A stretch of DNA of 64,000 nucleotides, from positions 62,001-126,000 of the forward strand of contig NZ_VTPU01000007.1 in NCBI RefSeq assembly GCF_008274785.1, in the 5' to 3' direction. Positions 62,505 to 64,000 of this stretch are shown in pieces. Every line of letters begins with the position of its first letter. Position 1 is the stretch's first letter. Position numbers and translations under genes: made by a program. Under the pieces are notes generated by a model. That model had not been told where the DNA came from and made no database searches. It saw only the letters and a program-made list of their open reading frames with translations. The stretch is from Halomonas eurihalina (GTDB lineage: Bacteria > Pseudomonadota > Gammaproteobacteria > Pseudomonadales > Halomonadaceae).

Positions 62505-63408
62505 TATATTTCTCTTTACCCGAGGCGTGACAAACGAAGGATGCCGCTGAAGGAGAAAGATCACGATAAATGAAAGAGAGTTCGAACTCGGAGCCAGCAT
62601 CATTTATTGGTCGATAAGTGATTCGATCATCACGGAACCCACTCATGCTCTCGGGCACGACGGAAACTCCTAATCCGACAGCTACCAAGGATAGAACCGC
62701 ATGCATTCCATACGCTTCCTGTTCGACTCTCGGCACAAACCCTGCATTTGCACAGAGGCGGATCACTTGTAGATGAAACCCACGCCCTTCAAGCATGGGC
62801 CAGAGAACAAACGGTTCATCCGACAGATCAGAGAGTTTTACCCTACCTTGCTTTCCAAGAGGATGATCCTTCGGTAACGCCATGCATAGCCGGTCACTGT
62901 CGAAGCGATCCAGCTCAACATCCTCAGCATGATGAAGTGGAGGTATCACCACACCGACATCCATCGTTCCAGCGCGTATTGCGGCAATCTGCGCGGCGGT
63001 AGTCGCTTCACGAAGCTCAAGGCGCACCTTTGGATATTGCAGCCTGAATGCACGAATGGCATCGGGCAAACGACCATAAAGTGAACTTCCCACATAGCCA
63101 AGGCGCACCAAACCCGTTCGCCCTGCCGCCACGTCTTTTGTACCTGTTATGGCTTGCTCTGCTTGTCGGAGGGTCTCGCGCGCTTCCTCAAGAAACTTTT
63201 CTCCCGCTGGCGTCAATCCAAGCACTCGGTTTCCGCGCTCGATCAGCGTCACGTCGATATCCTCCTCCAGCTTGCGAATCGCACTGGTAAGGGGAGGCTG
63301 CGACATATTCAGTCTTTCCGCAGCTCGATGGAAATGCAGCTCTTCCGCTACAGCGACGAATTGTTCCATGGTGCGTAACGTAACCCGTGCCCTGACATCT
63401 ATCGCCAT
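62494..63408 (-). CDS. LysR-family transcriptional regulator, lower-GC
   Basis: A 304-residue LysR regulator with RTMEQFVAVAEELHFHRAA then LNMSQPPLTSAIRKLEEDI as helix-turn-helix (about 11-70) and an effector domain of the BenM/CatM-like type. Base composition is visibly more AT-rich than all genes upstream, with codons such as TTT, ATA and AAA frequent, suggesting acquisition from another source. It is divergent from the truncated short-chain dehydrogenase at the window end, its probable target. The 139-base gap between them is AT-rich and holds the promoters. Confidence 0.88.
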   Translation of the reverse strand: MAIDVRARVTLRTMEQFVAVAEELHFHRAAERLNMSQPPLTSAIRKLEEDIDVTLIERGNRVLGLTPAGEKFLEEARETLRQAEQAITGTKDVAAGRTGLVRLGYVGSSLYGRLPDAIRAFRLQYPKVRLELREATTAAQIAAIRAGTMDVGVVIPPLHHAEDVELDRFDSDRLCMALPKDHPLGKQGRVKLSDLSDEPFVLWPMLEGRGFHLQVIRLCANAGFVPRVEQEAYGMHAVLSLVAVGLGVSVVPESMSGFRDDRITYRPINDAGSEFELSFIYRDLSPSAASFVCHASGKEKYKVL

Positions 63409-63547
63409 GCCCCTCTCCCCCGAATGTGCCTGGGTGACTCAACGGCTCAATGATACAAAAAATATATCACGGATCATCATAGACAGTATTTTATATATCA
63501 AAACGACGACTCCATGCTCTTCCTGAATGTATCGACTGGAGTATGGA

Positions 63548-64000
63548 ATGATGGACTTCGAAGACCAGGCAGTACTCATCACCGGGGCTGGACGAGGGCT
63601 TGGTTTCTCGTATGCACGCTATATTGGACAACTCGGTGCCACGGTTCTCATCCACGATATCGGTGCAGATAGCGACGGCAACGGAGACTCACCAGAGGTG
63701 GCGAAAACTGCCGCCCGACGACTGCAGGAAGAAGGACTCGATGCACGAGCCATTATCGGAGACATTGGTTCCCGCGCAGGCTGCCATAGACTCATCGCTC
63801 AGGCATTGCGCATCGCAGGGAAACTCGACGCTCTCATCCATAATGCTGGCTGGGTTGCCTATGAAAGCATCGAGACAATAGAAGAAGCTTCCTTCGACCG
63901 AATGATGACGATTGCCGCCAAAGCGCCTCTCTGGCTCTCACAAGCGGCATGGCCCACGATGAAAGCGGCAGACTATGGCCGCATTGTCATGACGACATCC
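63548..64000 (+). CDS. Short-chain dehydrogenase/reductase, partial
   Basis: The first 151 residues of an SDR enzyme, cut by the right window edge and open to the last base. The cofactor motif TGAGRGLG lies at about residues 12-19, and HNAG near 98-101 is the family's NNAG motif with His in the first position. The catalytic Ser-Tyr-Lys part starts at the final TTS and is otherwise outside the window. A GGAG site lies six bases from the ATG at 63548. Composition is lower in GC, like the divergent LysR gene, so both may belong to one acquired segment. Substrate unknown. Confidence 0.88.
   Translation, partial: MMDFEDQAVLITGAGRGLGFSYARYIGQLGATVLIHDIGADSDGNGDSPEVAKTAARRLQEEGLDARAIIGDIGSRAGCHRLIAQALRIAGKLDALIHNAGWVAYESIETIEEASFDRMMTIAAKAPLWLSQAAWPTMKAADYGRIVMTTS

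Overview
The window is a gene-dense, high-GC bacterial chromosome segment of about 57 protein genes, with no rRNA, tRNA or CRISPR array visible. The mix suggests a halophilic or marine gammaproteobacterium, most likely Halomonadaceae (Halomonas-like). It carries three TRAP transporters of two types, two sodium:solute symporters, two APC permeases, a YeiE/YeiH pair, and metal and arsenic resistance genes. This is inferred from gene content only; no marker gene is present to fix the genus.

Layout: 1-2.2 kb, a TRAP dicarboxylate-type transporter cut by the window edge. 2.4-6.1 kb, a MerR-family regulator divergent from a Cd/Pb/Zn P1B ATPase with a classic MerR-type promoter, then a TraX-family protein. 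6.1-14 kb, a probable ethanolamine operon of the gamma-glutamylation type: Eat permease, glutamine-synthetase-like ligase, aldehyde dehydrogenase, iron alcohol dehydrogenase and glutamine amidotransferase, with a LysR regulator upstream. 14-18.8 kb, yeiE/yeiH, purEK and a YbaY-like lipoprotein. 18.9-25.3 kb, a TAXI-TRAP transporter with a DUF1850 protein, then L-2-hydroxyglutarate oxidase and an APC permease. 25.6-30 kb, an orphan HTH protein, a periplasmic protein, ilvD, and a symporter under a TPP riboswitch. 30.3-36.1 kb, a D-amino-acid cluster (PLP deaminase, RpiR regulator, D-aminoacylase, RidA, symporter). 36.2-45.5 kb, mmsA with LysR, katG, a persulfide-dioxygenase-like protein, selO and a DUF2252 protein. 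45.6-49.7 kb, two kynurenine-pathway genes and an Ada-AlkA/Ogt alkylation-repair pair. 49.7-56.3 kb, a complete malonate operon (GntR regulator, TRAP matPQM, matA, matB). 56.4-58.7 kb, an ars operon with an internally deleted arsH. 58.7-63.4 kb, a phosphodiesterase, an EamA exporter, LysR, TetR, an HPP protein and a lower-GC LysR. The window ends in a truncated short-chain dehydrogenase.

The non-coding part is informative. Three copies of one MITE-like element (18.9, 30.2 and 57.2 kb) each begin directly at a gene's TAG stop codon, with the same end facing the gene and YTAR-type tetranucleotides at their borders. Two other inverted-repeat elements lie at 9.6 and 43.9 kb, the latter with a 4-bp direct repeat at its edges. 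A 17-bp triple tandem repeat holds the stop codons of two convergent genes at 62.5 kb. Many genes are tightly coupled by 4-base start/stop overlaps (dctQ/dctM, TAXI/DUF1850, D-aminoacylase/ridA, alkA/ogt, matA/matB, arsR/arsH).
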